A stretch of DNA of 64,000 nt from Marinomonas polaris DSM 16579 (lineage in GTDB: Bacteria > Pseudomonadota > Gammaproteobacteria > Pseudomonadales > Marinomonadaceae). A model generated the notes under the pieces. That model saw only the letters and a list, made by a program, of their open reading frames with translations, was not told the DNA's origin and did not search any database. The stretch spans positions 98,670 through 162,669 of the forward strand of contig NZ_FQVF01000012.1 in assembly GCF_900129155.1 (NCBI RefSeq). The letters are read 5' to 3'. Numbering within the stretch: the stretch's first letter is position 1; the number at the start of each line of letters is the position of its first letter. Made by a program: the position numbers and the translations under genes. Shown piece by piece: positions 28,666 through 37,889 of the stretch.

Positions 28666-30141
28666 ATGAAGGCCAGTTTAAAAGCCTGTGATGTTGTAAT
28701 TTTTGGTGGTGGTGGCGACCTTGCTATGCGTAAGTTGCTTCCAGCTTTGTTCCATTTGGATATGGATGGTTTGCTTGCTCCAACGACTCGCATTATCGGT
28801 GCTTCGAGACGTGAGGTAAGTACAGAAGAGTACCAAACTAAAATTCGAGCAGCGCTTGATGAGTTTGTGCCTTCAAGTATTGGCGATGAAAAAACATGGC
28901 CGCGCTTCAAAGAGCGCCTGAGCTATGTTTCTGTTGATGCTCAGGAAGAGTCAGACTTCTCGCGACTAAATGATCACCAGGTTGGTGGCGATGATCGTGA
29001 TGTTGTATTTTATCTTGCAACTTCTCCAGACCTATTTGGATCTATCTGTTCGTCATTAGCCGCTCATGGTTTAAATGCGCCTCGTATGCGTGTTGTTTTA
29101 GAAAAACCGCTTGGTCGAGATCTGGTTTCTTCTCGTGCTATTAACGATGAGGTGATGAAGAACTTTAACGAGCAGCAAGCTTTTCGTATTGATCACTATC
29201 TTGGTAAAGAAACAGTACAAAACCTGTTGGCGATTCGTTTTGGTAACACACTTTTCGAACCTTTATGGGACAGTGCGCACATTGATAACGTACAGATTAC
29301 TGTGTCAGAAACGGTTGGAGTTGAAGGTCGTTGGGGTTATTACGATAAAGCCGGTGCGATGCGTGACATGGTACAAAACCATTTGATCCAGCTTTTATGC
29401 TTAGTTGCGATGGAGCCTCCTGGTCGAATGGATGCTGATTCTGTTCGCGATGAAAAGATCAAAGTATTAAAAGCGCTACGCCCAATTGCTGGGGCAAATG
29501 CTTATACTAAAACCGTTCGTGGTCAATATGCGAAAGGCATGATTAAGGGTAAGGATGTTCAAGGTTACTTTGATGAGGAGGGTAGTAACCCGAATTCAAG
29601 AACCGAAACATTTGTTGCTTTGCGAGCTGATATTGATAACTGGCGTTGGGCTGGCGTGCCGTTCTATCTAAGAACAGGTAAGCGTTTGGGGCAGCGTTAT
29701 TCTGAAATCGTTATTCAGTATAAATCCGTACCACATAGTATTTTTAGTGATGAAAGCAATCGTCAGCTTCAGCGTAACCAGTTGATTATTCGTCTTCAGC
29801 CAGAAGAAAAAATCTCCTTAACTGTAATGAATAAGGTTCCAGGTGTGAGCGAAGGCATGATTCTTCAGCCCGTTGATTTGAACTTGAGTCTGACAGAAGC
29901 GTTTAACGATAAGCGTAGCCCGGAAGCTTATGAGCGATTATTGCTTGATGTGATGCGCAACGATGCAACTTTGTTTATGCGCTACGATGAAGTAGAAGCG
30001 GCTTGGAAATGGGTGGATGGAATCATGTCCGCTTGGAATCAAACTAGTGAGCGTCCAAAAGAATACGCTTCTGGTTCATGGGGTCCTGCAGCGTCTATGG
30101 CGTTGCCAATTAAAGACGGCCGTAACTGGCACGACTACTAG
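28666..30141 (+). CDS. zwf: glucose-6-phosphate 1-dehydrogenase
   Basis: Oxidises glucose-6-phosphate to 6-phosphogluconolactone, feeding the Entner-Doudoroff and pentose phosphate routes. The 491-residue protein has the nucleotide-binding start VIFGGGGDLAMRKLLPALF and the active-site block RIDHYLGKETVQN. SD ggag is seven to eight bases before the ATG. The usual second gene, pgl (6-phosphogluconolactonase), is not next to it: eda follows after 38 bp. Confidence 0.96.
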   Translation: MKASLKACDVVIFGGGGDLAMRKLLPALFHLDMDGLLAPTTRIIGASRREVSTEEYQTKIRAALDEFVPSSIGDEKTWPRFKERLSYVSVDAQEESDFSRLNDHQVGGDDRDVVFYLATSPDLFGSICSSLAAHGLNAPRMRVVLEKPLGRDLVSSRAINDEVMKNFNEQQAFRIDHYLGKETVQNLLAIRFGNTLFEPLWDSAHIDNVQITVSETVGVEGRWGYYDKAGAMRDMVQNHLIQLLCLVAMEPPGRMDADSVRDEKIKVLKALRPIAGANAYTKTVRGQYAKGMIKGKDVQGYFDEEGSNPNSRTETFVALRADIDNWRWAGVPFYLRTGKRLGQRYSEIVIQYKSVPHSIFSDESNRQLQRNQLIIRLQPEEKISLTVMNKVPGVSEGMILQPVDLNLSLTEAFNDKRSPEAYERLLLDVMRNDATLFMRYDEVEAAWKWVDGIMSAWNQTSERPKEYASGSWGPAASMALPIKDGRNWHDY

Positions 30142-30178
30142 CCCTTAAACAAAGAAGTCTTCAAAAAGGAAAGTAATA

Positions 30179-30805
30179 ATGACCATCTCTTATACTGCCG
30201 AACAAGTGATGACAGCAACGCCTGTTGTTCCTGTTATTGTTGTTGATGATGTCGCTCAAGCGGTTGCACTTGGTAAAGCACTTGTTGCTGGCGGAGTACC
30301 TGTTTTAGAGGTTACTTTGCGTACTCCGGCTGCCTTGGAAGCGATTACTGCGCTTCGCAAGGAGGTTCCTGATGCTATTGTTGGCGCGGGGACTGTGTGT
30401 TCGCGTGCACAATATATTCAAGCGATTGAAGCTGGTTCACAATTTATTATCAGTCCAGGAATGACGGCGGATTTATTAGCTGTCGGTAAAGAGTACGATG
30501 TACCTTATCTGCCTGCGGTCGCGACTATTTCTGATATTTTGTTGGGGATGGAATACGGTTATGACCGTTTTAAATTCTTCCCAGCAGAAGTGAATGGCGG
30601 TGTGAAAGCGCTGAAAGCATTTGGTGGTCCGTTGCCTCAAATTAAATTCTGTCCAACTGGTGGTATTGGTGCTGATAACTTCCGTGAGTATTTAGCGCTG
30701 CCTAACGTGCTTTGTGTTGGCGGTTCTTGGATTGTTCCAACGGATTTGGTGCGTGCTGGTAAATGGGATGAAATTACTGAGTTGGCGAAATCTGTCGCTC
30801 GCTAA
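30179..30805 (+). CDS. eda: KDPG aldolase (2-keto-3-deoxy-6-phosphogluconate aldolase)
   Basis: Cleaves KDPG to pyruvate and glyceraldehyde-3-phosphate, the last Entner-Doudoroff step. The 208-residue TIM barrel shows E44 and R48 (LEVTLRTP), GAGTV, and the Schiff-base lysine K131 in RFKFFPAE. SD aaaggaaag lies just before the ATG. End of glk-zwf-eda, followed by a strong terminator. Confidence 0.96.
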   Translation: MTISYTAEQVMTATPVVPVIVVDDVAQAVALGKALVAGGVPVLEVTLRTPAALEAITALRKEVPDAIVGAGTVCSRAQYIQAIEAGSQFIISPGMTADLLAVGKEYDVPYLPAVATISDILLGMEYGYDRFKFFPAEVNGGVKALKAFGGPLPQIKFCPTGGIGADNFREYLALPNVLCVGGSWIVPTDLVRAGKWDEITELAKSVAR

Positions 30806-30834
30806 TAAGAAGTAAATAACAGATTTATAAAGTT

Positions 30835-30871
30835 AAAAAAGAGGAAGAGCGTGTGCTCTTCCTCTTTTTTT
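30835..30871 (+). terminator. terminator after eda
   Basis: Sixteen-base arms (aaaaaagaggaagagc and its complement) around gtgt, with a T run to 30871. The A-rich left arm allows bidirectional use with the convergent phoH-like gene. Confidence 0.92.
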
Positions 30872-30892
30872 GTTTTTCAGTATTGGCCATTG

Positions 30893-32299
30893 TTATAGGT
30901 TTTCTTCGGCAAATTCAGCGAGTCGGCTTCGTTCTATGCCATTGACGTGCATGATACTGGCGTATTTAAAGGACTTAGTTTTTTCGACTAGGTAGGTTAA
31001 ACCTGATGTTAGTGGAGTTATGTACTTGTTATCGATTTGTGCCAAGTTACCAAGTACGATAATTTTTGAATTACTGCCTACTCGCGTCACGATGGATTTG
31101 AGTTGAAACTGAGTTAATCCTTGAGCCTCATCAATAATAATTAGAGCATTGTTGAATGATCGGCCGCGCATGAAGTTCAAAGACTTGAACTGAATGTTGG
31201 CTTTTTGTTTAACGTATTCGATGCTGCTAAAAGAGTGTTCGTCGGCGCCGTGCAAGATCTCTAGGTTATCATCAAATGCAGCTAACCAAGGTGCCATTTT
31301 TTCTTCTTCCGTACCTGGTAGGAAGCCAATGTCTTCTGCCATTGGTGGTGTTGATCTTGCTACGATAATTTTATTAAAGCGCTTTTCCTCCATAGTAACT
31401 TGTAATCCATAAGCTAAGGCTAATAGTGTCTTGCCTGAGCCTGCTGGGCCAGTCATTACCATTAAGTCTGAGTTATCATGGCGTAATAGGTAAAACGCCA
31501 TAGCTTGCTCTAGATTGCGTGGCAATATGCCCCAGAAGTTTTGGTTCATCAGATGCTGTTTGTTTATATCGAGCAAATAAACGTGTTCTTGATCGAGGTT
31601 GACAACAAATCCAATGAAGTCTTCATCATCAATCACAAACATATTGAAATAGATGTTGGGTAAATGGCTCTTGCTAATAACGTGAACGGTGTGGCGGCCA
31701 TGAGCTTCTGTTTTTACGCTTTCTATAGTGGACCAAAAGCTCCCGCTGAATTGTATATAGCCTTTGCTCATTAAGTCTAGATCATCAAGAACCTTGTCTT
31801 TTCTGTAGTCTTCTACGCGCTCTAGCCCTGAGCCTTTTGCCTTGATGCGCATGTTGATGTCTTTGGTTACCAGACACACTGAGGATCGTGGGTGGGTAGC
31901 TTGTAAGCTTAGGCCAACATTAATGATGCGGTTGTCGTTAGCATGGTCGTGGTTGCCATTTAAAAAGGGAATATTATCAGTGAGGGTGATTTGTTGATCT
32001 GGATAAATAGCTAAGGAGCCTTCGCTGCGTTTGTTTTGGTCTTTGTCCACATCGTTACTGACAACTCGGATTGGCACGCCTGCTTGTAATTCACGAGGTG
32101 ATGCATCACCGACTATTTTATCAATAGTATTAATGGCCACACGCGCTTCACGGCTAACGTCTTTATCTCTTCTGTCTTTAATGACATCCAATTCTTCGAG
32201 GACGGTCATAGGAATAACGACCTTATGTTCGGCAAACGCATAAATCGCCAAGGGATCGTGCAGTAGCACATTGGTATCAAGAACGTAGATTTTTTCCAT
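30893..32299 (-). CDS. PIN-domain PhoH-like ATPase (PhoH2/YlaK type)
   Basis: 468 residues with an N-terminal PIN nuclease-type domain (acidic residues in VLDTNVLLHD and VLEELD) and a C-terminal PhoH ATPase domain with Walker A GPAGSGKT and Walker B ALIIIDEAQ. This fused form is called PhoH2 and has been described as an RNA helicase/RNase in other bacteria; activity here is inferred from the family. It is not the PhoH next to ybeY. Transcribed toward the eda terminator; downstream of, but not clearly cotranscribed with, rpoD. Confidence 0.88.
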   Translation of the reverse strand: MEKIYVLDTNVLLHDPLAIYAFAEHKVVIPMTVLEELDVIKDRRDKDVSREARVAINTIDKIVGDASPRELQAGVPIRVVSNDVDKDQNKRSEGSLAIYPDQQITLTDNIPFLNGNHDHANDNRIINVGLSLQATHPRSSVCLVTKDINMRIKAKGSGLERVEDYRKDKVLDDLDLMSKGYIQFSGSFWSTIESVKTEAHGRHTVHVISKSHLPNIYFNMFVIDDEDFIGFVVNLDQEHVYLLDINKQHLMNQNFWGILPRNLEQAMAFYLLRHDNSDLMVMTGPAGSGKTLLALAYGLQVTMEEKRFNKIIVARSTPPMAEDIGFLPGTEEEKMAPWLAAFDDNLEILHGADEHSFSSIEYVKQKANIQFKSLNFMRGRSFNNALIIIDEAQGLTQFQLKSIVTRVGSNSKIIVLGNLAQIDNKYITPLTSGLTYLVEKTKSFKYASIMHVNGIERSRLAEFAEENL

Positions 32300-32600
32300 A
32301 GAGTATTACTCCTGCAATGAACATGAAGTTTTCTTTTGAAGAGCGCATAAACGAACAAAACAAATGGTACTTAGTGTCTTTGTGGAGAGCTGATATTTTT
32401 GCGGGGGTGGAGCATAATGTTGTAGGAAGTGGCTGGCTGAATGTTAAATTCGCCAAGGGTGGGTAGAAAATTGAGCTATTTTGGTTATGGTTTTGTAGCA
32501 AGCTAAACCTCACTGTCTTTATCCATACTCTAATCAGAGTGTATGACAGTTTTGTTGCTTATGCTTGTTCTAATAGGATTTTTTAACATTTTTTAGTTAT
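32300..32600. promoter_or_regulatory. intergenic region upstream of the phoH-like gene
   Basis: About 300 bases without a gene. At 32512-32550 there is an imperfect inverted repeat (actgtc ... gacagt enclosing catactct / agagtgtatg), possibly an operator or transcript feature. I could not place a promoter with confidence. Confidence 0.3.
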
Positions 32601-32635
32601 AAAAAAACCGCTGTTTATGGCAGCGGTCTTTTTTG
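32601..32635 (-). terminator. terminator of the rpsU-rpoD operon
   Basis: On the minus strand the stem ACCGCTG / CAGCGGT is followed by seven T residues, 13 bp after the rpoD stop. Confidence 0.9.
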
Positions 32636-32647
32636 TGTAGACTAGTC

Positions 32648-34486
32648 TCAATCGTCTAAGAAGCTTCTTAGATGTTCTGAGCGGCTAGGATGACGTAGTT
32701 TGCGTAGTGCTTTAGCTTCGATTTGACGAATACGCTCACGAGTAACGTCGAATTGTTTACCGACCTCTTCAAGAGTGTGATCCGTGTTCATATCGATACC
32801 AAAGCGCATGCGTAGAACTTTGGCTTCACGAGCTGTTAGGCCTGCAAGCACCATAGTTGTTGACTCACGTAAACCTTCGATAGTCGCTATATCAATAGGA
32901 GATTCAGCGCCATCGTCTTCAATGAAGTCACCTAGGTGGGAATCTTCATCATCACCGATTGGCGTTTCCATAGAGATAGGTTCTTTTGCTATCTTCAACA
33001 CTTTGCGAATCTTGTCTTCAGGCATGTCCATGCGAGCAGCCAATTCTTCTGGCGTTGCTTCGCGTCCCATTTCTTGGAGCATCTGACGAGAGATACGATT
33101 TAGTTTGTTAATCGTTTCAATCATGTGCACTGGAATACGGATGGTGCGAGCCTGATCGGCAATCGAACGAGTGATCGCCTGACGAATCCACCACGTGGCG
33201 TAAGTAGAGAACTTATAACCACGACGATATTCAAACTTATCAACCGCTTTCATTAGGCCAATGTTACCTTCTTGGATAAGATCCAGGAATTGTAAGCCAC
33301 GGTTAGTGTATTTTTTCGCAATAGAAATAACCAGACGCAAGTTAGCTTCAACCATTTCTTTCTTCGCGCGGCGAGCTCGAGTTTCCCCGATAGAAATGCG
33401 GCGGTTGATTTCTTTTAGTTCAGCAATGGTCAGGCCAGTCTCTTTTGAAACCGCACGAAGTTTGCGTTGGCTACGCATAAATTCCGCTTCGTTTTCTTCA
33501 AGCGTTGCTGCGTAATCAGCACCAGAAGCAATCTGCTCTTTAAGCCAATCAGGGTTAGTTTCATTGCTTGGGAAGCGCTTTAGAAACTCAGTTCTTGGCA
33601 TGCCTGATTTACGTACGCACACTTGCATGATAAGACGCTCTTGATCACGTACTTTTTCCATACGTGAACGGACGCGGTCAACTAAATCATCAAACAGTTT
33701 AGGAACAAGCTTGATAGGAGCGAAACTAATGCTCAACTCTTCTTGCTTGCTTTGAACTGCTGGATCTTGTCTGTTGCTGTTTTCTAGCAAGACTTTTAGT
33801 TCGTTGTAGATGCGTGCAATATCATTGAAACGTAACGCTGTTTCTTCAGGATCTGGGCCGTTATCTGTTTCTTCTTCAGCTGTGTCTGAATCATCATCAT
33901 CATCGTCACTGTCTACAGTGTCTTCTTCGATGATTGGTTCTTCGGTAACTACATCTTCAAAAACAGGTTCTTCGCCATCACCGTCGATGAAACCGCTAAA
34001 TATATCGCTTAAACGACCTTCTTCTTCCTGCACTTTTGCGTAAGCGTCAAGTAGTACGTCTACTGCACCAGGGAAGTATGAAATGGCCGCCATGACTTCG
34101 CGGGTACCTTCTTCGATACGCTTTGCAATGGCGATTTCGCCTGCACGAGTCAATAGCTCAACCGTACCCATTTCGCGCATATACATACGCACAGGATCGG
34201 TTGTTCTGGTGATATCACCTTCTACCGCAGCTAAGGCAGCAGCAGCTTCTTCAGCTGCAGCTTCATCTGTAGCATCGCCTTCTTCCATAAGAAGGCTATC
34301 TTTATCTGGAGCAACTTCAGAAACCGTAATGCCCATGTCGTTGATCATGGCAATGATTTCTTCTACTTGCTCCGGGTCTGAAAGGTCATCAGGGAGGTGG
34401 TCGTTAACTTCAGCAAAAGTTAGGTAACCTTGTTCTTTACCCTTGGAGATCAGCTCTTTGAGACGTGACTGTTGAGTGTCTGGCAT
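32648..34486 (-). CDS. rpoD: RNA polymerase sigma-70 factor
   Basis: Primary sigma factor. The 612 residues match the E. coli and Pseudomonas length. Visible parts: region 1.1 at the N-terminus, region 1.2 with [11 protein letters not shown], a non-conserved acidic insert (about 170-215, rich in Asp and Glu), region 2 with [13 protein letters not shown] near 425, and the region 4 helix-turn-helix [20 protein letters not shown] near 572. Last gene of rpsU-yqeY-dnaG-rpoD, with 115 bp separating it from dnaG. Confidence 0.98.
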   Translation of the reverse strand: MPDTQQSRLKELISKGKEQGYLTFAEVNDHLPDDLSDPEQVEEIIAMINDMGITVSEVAPDKDSLLMEEGDATDEAAAEEAAAALAAVEGDITRTTDPVRMYMREMGTVELLTRAGEIAIAKRIEEGTREVMAAISYFPGAVDVLLDAYAKVQEEEGRLSDIFSGFIDGDGEEPVFEDVVTEEPIIEEDTVDSDDDDDDSDTAEEETDNGPDPEETALRFNDIARIYNELKVLLENSNRQDPAVQSKQEELSISFAPIKLVPKLFDDLVDRVRSRMEKVRDQERLIMQVCVRKSGMPRTEFLKRFPSNETNPDWLKEQIASGADYAATLEENEAEFMRSQRKLRAVSKETGLTIAELKEINRRISIGETRARRAKKEMVEANLRLVISIAKKYTNRGLQFLDLIQEGNIGLMKAVDKFEYRRGYKFSTYATWWIRQAITRSIADQARTIRIPVHMIETINKLNRISRQMLQEMGREATPEELAARMDMPEDKIRKVLKIAKEPISMETPIGDDEDSHLGDFIEDDGAESPIDIATIEGLRESTTMVLAGLTAREAKVLRMRFGIDMNTDHTLEEVGKQFDVTRERIRQIEAKALRKLRHPSRSEHLRSFLDD

Positions 34487-34601
34487 TCGACAACCTATCG
34501 TTAGAAATTCATTTGGGAGTTTAGCAAGCCGCGGATTATAACAAAATCAATCACTTTTATCCACCGAATACTATCTTTTTTGAATGAAAATTAAACTGGG
34601 T

Positions 34602-36602
34602 TTAATTTTTTTTCTGTCTAATTAAATCCATTAAATTCCGTAGTTCTTGCTTGCTGCTACTATCCTTTATGGATTCATTCCCCTTACTTTTCAACCGTGC
34701 GATGCTGCTATTTAATCCAAGATTTTTTTCTAGTGCTAAAACCATATCGAGCACTTCTTGCTGTGCATTAGTGATTTTTTGCTTGGTTGTGGCGTCTTGG
34801 TGGTTTAATAGTGCGTAAATAGACGAAACTGTGGTTTTATCTGTTAATTCACCTAGTAAGTGTCCGGTGTTTTTGTGGGGGTGTTTTGCGAAATATCTCC
34901 ATATTTTGCAGAAGATTTGTAGTTCGTCATTCGCTTGATTCACTAATGGATCGGGTAAATCGATTTCTTTCGCTATGTGCGGGTGAAGTAAAAGACACAG
35001 TGATGCTTGCTTTATTCGGCTGAGGCTTGGTGCTGCCGGTGGTAAAGCTGGTTCGTCGTTGTAAAACTTACCCTTAGAAAAAGGTTTTTTGCTAAAAGGC
35101 TTTTTGAACGAGCCTTGTGTTTTGGGTTGAGTCAACGGAGCGCTGTAATCACTATGATGGAAATCATCATAATCGCCATGGGATGACTCGTAATCGTAGT
35201 GGCTTAGGTCTGGTGTGTCGCCATCATAATGTTGGATTTGCTGTGTATGGCTTTGAGGTGTTGGCTCATGACCTTCTGTCGGCGTATGTTGGCGGCGAGT
35301 TTTAAAAACAGTATTGCCTAATGTCTCGCTATCGATGCCTGACTGATCGCTTAGTTGGCGAATCAAAACCGAGCGAAAGGTTAGCTCTTTGGGTATTTGC
35401 TTAATCATCTCCATGGCGTTGCGAGCAAATTGGGCCTCGCCTTCTTCATCACCAAGAGTTACCTGATTTCGGGCGTGATCAAACAAGACATGCGACAAAG
35501 ATGACGCGTCTTCTAAACGATGGTTAAAGGCTTCTTTGCCTTCTTTTCTGACAAGAGAGTCTGGGTCTTCACCTTCTGGTAAGAATAAAAAACGCACCTG
35601 TTTTTCGTCTTGCATGACGGGAAGGGAGGCTTCTAAGCCGCGTATTGCGGCTGCGCGGCCAGCTTTGTCGCCATCAAAGCAGAGTACAACTTTGCTTACC
35701 AGTTTAAATAATTTGCGTATATGTTGGCTGTTTACTGAAGTGCCCAGTGTAGCGACTGCATTGGTAATGCCATGTTGCGCTAGTACTATGACGTCCATGT
35801 AGCCTTCGACCACAATGATTTGATCGAGTATTGGGGTGTTTTGCTTTGCTTCAAATAAGCCATAGAGTTCTTGGCTTTTTTGAAAGACAGGTGTTTCTGG
35901 AGAGTTTAGATATTTGGGTTTTTCGTCCCCAAATGCACGTCCGCCAAAGGCAATAACTCGACCTCGTGAATCACGTATAGGAAAAATAATGCGATCGCGA
36001 AAGCGGTCGTAATAGTGGCCTGGCTGATCTTTTTTCTCAATTAACATGCCGCCAAGTAGTAGCTGTTCTTGGCTTTCTGCACGGGTACCGATTTTTTTGA
36101 GAAGATTGTCCCATCCTGACGGTGCGTAGCCCAGACCAAATACTTTGGCGATTTGACCGGATAATCCACGATCTTTGGATAAATAGTCTGTGGCTTTTTT
36201 CTTGTCAGGATGTTGAGTTAATTGTTGCTGATAAAATTGCGAGCTTTCAGATAAACGTTTTAGTAGCTCTGCATTTTGCTCGTATCTATCTGGTGCACCT
36301 TGTTCTCTGGGAACTTCCATGCCTGCGTCTTTGGCGAGTGTTTCAATCGCATCGACAAAATCTACATGGTCATGTTCCATAACAAATGAAATGGCATTGC
36401 CGCCAGCACCGCAACCGAAGCAGTAATAAAATTGCTTATTTGGATTTAAGCTAAAAGAGGGGCTTTTTTCATTATGAAAAGGGCAAAGAGCACTGTAATT
36501 TTGCCCGGTTTTTTTTAGGCTAATGCGAGACGCAACCACATCGGTTAGGTCGGTTCGAGCCAATAGCTCGTCAATAAATTGATCAGGAATGCGCCCCGCC
36601 AT
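34602..36602 (-). CDS. dnaG: DNA primase
   Basis: Makes RNA primers for replication. The 666-residue protein has the N-terminal zinc finger (C40, H43, C61, C64), the RNA-polymerase core and TOPRIM domain (VVEGYMDVI near 265), and the C-terminal DnaB-binding region. It is longer than E. coli DnaG (581) because of a His/Tyr/Asp-rich linker at about 437-515; Pseudomonas DnaG is of similar length. Four bases separate it from yqeY, so the two are probably cotranscribed. Confidence 0.97.
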   Translation of the reverse strand: MAGRIPDQFIDELLARTDLTDVVASRISLKKTGQNYSALCPFHNEKSPSFSLNPNKQFYYCFGCGAGGNAISFVMEHDHVDFVDAIETLAKDAGMEVPREQGAPDRYEQNAELLKRLSESSQFYQQQLTQHPDKKKATDYLSKDRGLSGQIAKVFGLGYAPSGWDNLLKKIGTRAESQEQLLLGGMLIEKKDQPGHYYDRFRDRIIFPIRDSRGRVIAFGGRAFGDEKPKYLNSPETPVFQKSQELYGLFEAKQNTPILDQIIVVEGYMDVIVLAQHGITNAVATLGTSVNSQHIRKLFKLVSKVVLCFDGDKAGRAAAIRGLEASLPVMQDEKQVRFLFLPEGEDPDSLVRKEGKEAFNHRLEDASSLSHVLFDHARNQVTLGDEEGEAQFARNAMEMIKQIPKELTFRSVLIRQLSDQSGIDSETLGNTVFKTRRQHTPTEGHEPTPQSHTQQIQHYDGDTPDLSHYDYESSHGDYDDFHHSDYSAPLTQPKTQGSFKKPFSKKPFSKGKFYNDEPALPPAAPSLSRIKQASLCLLLHPHIAKEIDLPDPLVNQANDELQIFCKIWRYFAKHPHKNTGHLLGELTDKTTVSSIYALLNHQDATTKQKITNAQQEVLDMVLALEKNLGLNSSIARLKSKGNESIKDSSSKQELRNLMDLIRQKKN

Positions 36603-36606
36603 TATA

Positions 36607-37053
36607 TTAGCCTAGTTGTGCTTTAACTTGTTTACTGATTTGTGCCATATCAGCACGGCCTTGTACCTGTGGTTTTACAATGGCCATGACGGCGCCCATT
36701 TGCTGCATGGAAGTTGCACCAGTTTCTGCAATTGCTGCTTTGACAATCTCACCGACTTCATCGTCAGTCAATGGTGTTGGCAAAAACTCGCTAATAATTA
36801 CCATCTCTTCTTGTTCGATTGCTGCTAGATCTTCACGGCCGCCATCGATGAATTGTTGATTGGAATCTTTGCGTTGTTTGTTCATTTTATCTAGAACGGC
36901 CAATACGCGAGCGTCATCTAGTTCAATTCGTTCGTCTACTTCGATTTTTTTGCATTCGGATAGGATGGTGCGAATGACGGTAACACGCTGTTTTTCTTTA
37001 GCGCGCATCGCGGTTTTTAGGGTTTCGGAGATGAATTTTTTTAATTCTGACAT
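36607..37053 (-). CDS. yqeY: GatB/YqeY domain protein
   Basis: 148-residue helical protein of the YqeY family, related to the tail domain of the amidotransferase subunit GatB and perhaps acting on tRNA or amino-acyl groups; its precise role is unsettled. Blocks LKTAMRAKEKQRVTVIRTIL and DDARVLAVLDKMNKQRKDS are typical. Start chosen at ATG 37053 because AGAGGA lies just upstream; a longer frame upstream is not needed. Between rpsU and dnaG, as in Pseudomonas. Confidence 0.9.
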   Translation of the reverse strand: MSELKKFISETLKTAMRAKEKQRVTVIRTILSECKKIEVDERIELDDARVLAVLDKMNKQRKDSNQQFIDGGREDLAAIEQEEMVIISEFLPTPLTDDEVGEIVKAAIAETGATSMQQMGAVMAIVKPQVQGRADMAQISKQVKAQLG

Positions 37054-37132
37054 GGAATCCTCTTTTAATTCATGGAGCTTTAATTCATTGAGACAGTTAC
37101 CCGTAACGTCGTACTGGGGTCTCTTTGGAAGC

Positions 37133-37168
37133 AAAAAAAACGGCTAGTTGGTTAACTAGCCGTTTTTT
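37133..37168 (-). terminator. terminator between rpsU and yqeY
   Basis: Perfect stem cggctagtt / aactagccg with flanking A and T runs, read as a terminator on the minus strand after rpsU. The E. coli macromolecular operon likewise has a partial terminator after rpsU, which lets S21 be made in excess over primase and sigma-70. Confidence 0.85.
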
Positions 37169-37238
37169 ATAAGCCTAAATGTTAGAAACGTCTAGGCAAA
37201 CATTTGTTTTTTAGCAAATTGCCAAACGGCAGATTGGC

Positions 37239-37454
37239 CTAGTACAAACGTTGGAATTTCTTCTGCTCACGAGAAACTTTCTTAGCGTGACGTTTAACAG
37301 CGGCTGCTGCGGCACGTTTGCGAAGAGTAGTTGGTTTTTCGTAGCATTCACGACGACGAACTTCAGCCAAAACGCCTGCTTTTTCACAAGAGCGTTTGAA
37401 GCGACGTAGAGCGATGTCAAATGGTTCGTTATCTTTTACTTTTACTGCTGGCAT
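37239..37454 (-). CDS. rpsU: 30S ribosomal protein S21
   Basis: Basic 71-residue protein matching S21: [20 protein letters not shown] and the Arg/Lys-rich C-terminus ([18 protein letters not shown]). Family length is 71 in E. coli. SD-like aaagg upstream. First gene of the rpsU-yqeY-dnaG-rpoD operon, divergent from tsaD. Confidence 0.97.
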
Positions 37455-37889
37455 GTAATTACCTTTAATAATATTTTTCTAAAGTTTAAGCATTCACAAA
37501 AACGGCGTGAATCATACCCGTATTTAATGGGCTTTCAAAGCGCGCTTTTGTTGAACAGAGTGTGATCCAGTACGGATCGATTTTTCTAGGCTAAAAAAGC
37601 CCAACCCTGAACAGACTATATGTCGCGTCTGTAACTGTATTCATTCTTTAAGAGGGTGTTTGGATCGCCATTTAACTGATATAAGAAGCGCTTACTTCAG
37701 AAGCTATGTGCCAAACTAGAAAAATCACCTGCCTTTTAATTTAAACATTTAAAACGCGCGCATTATAATGCTTTTGCCTTGCCATGTCTAATTTCATTTG
37801 AGCTGTCTTTCAAGGAAGTGGCTCTTTCCTCTGCAACGGTGGAGATAGATAGGGTACAATGCGCTCAAATTATTGATGAGATTATTCTG
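37455..37889. promoter_or_regulatory. divergent rpsU/tsaD intergenic region
   Basis: About 435 bases between divergent genes. It holds a TATAAT at 37764-37769 (palindromic ATTATAAT, so usable on either strand) and a TACAAT at 37855 closer to tsaD. Matching -35 elements are poor. An open frame reaching back to 37779 exists ahead of tsaD but lacks a ribosome-binding site. No RNA gene recognised. Confidence 0.35.

Noticed and set aside
33810..34427. Serine-rich plus-strand frames opposite rpoD
   Set aside because: Composition is the complement of the acidic/Ala-rich rpoD sequence; no ribosome-binding site or conservation is evident.
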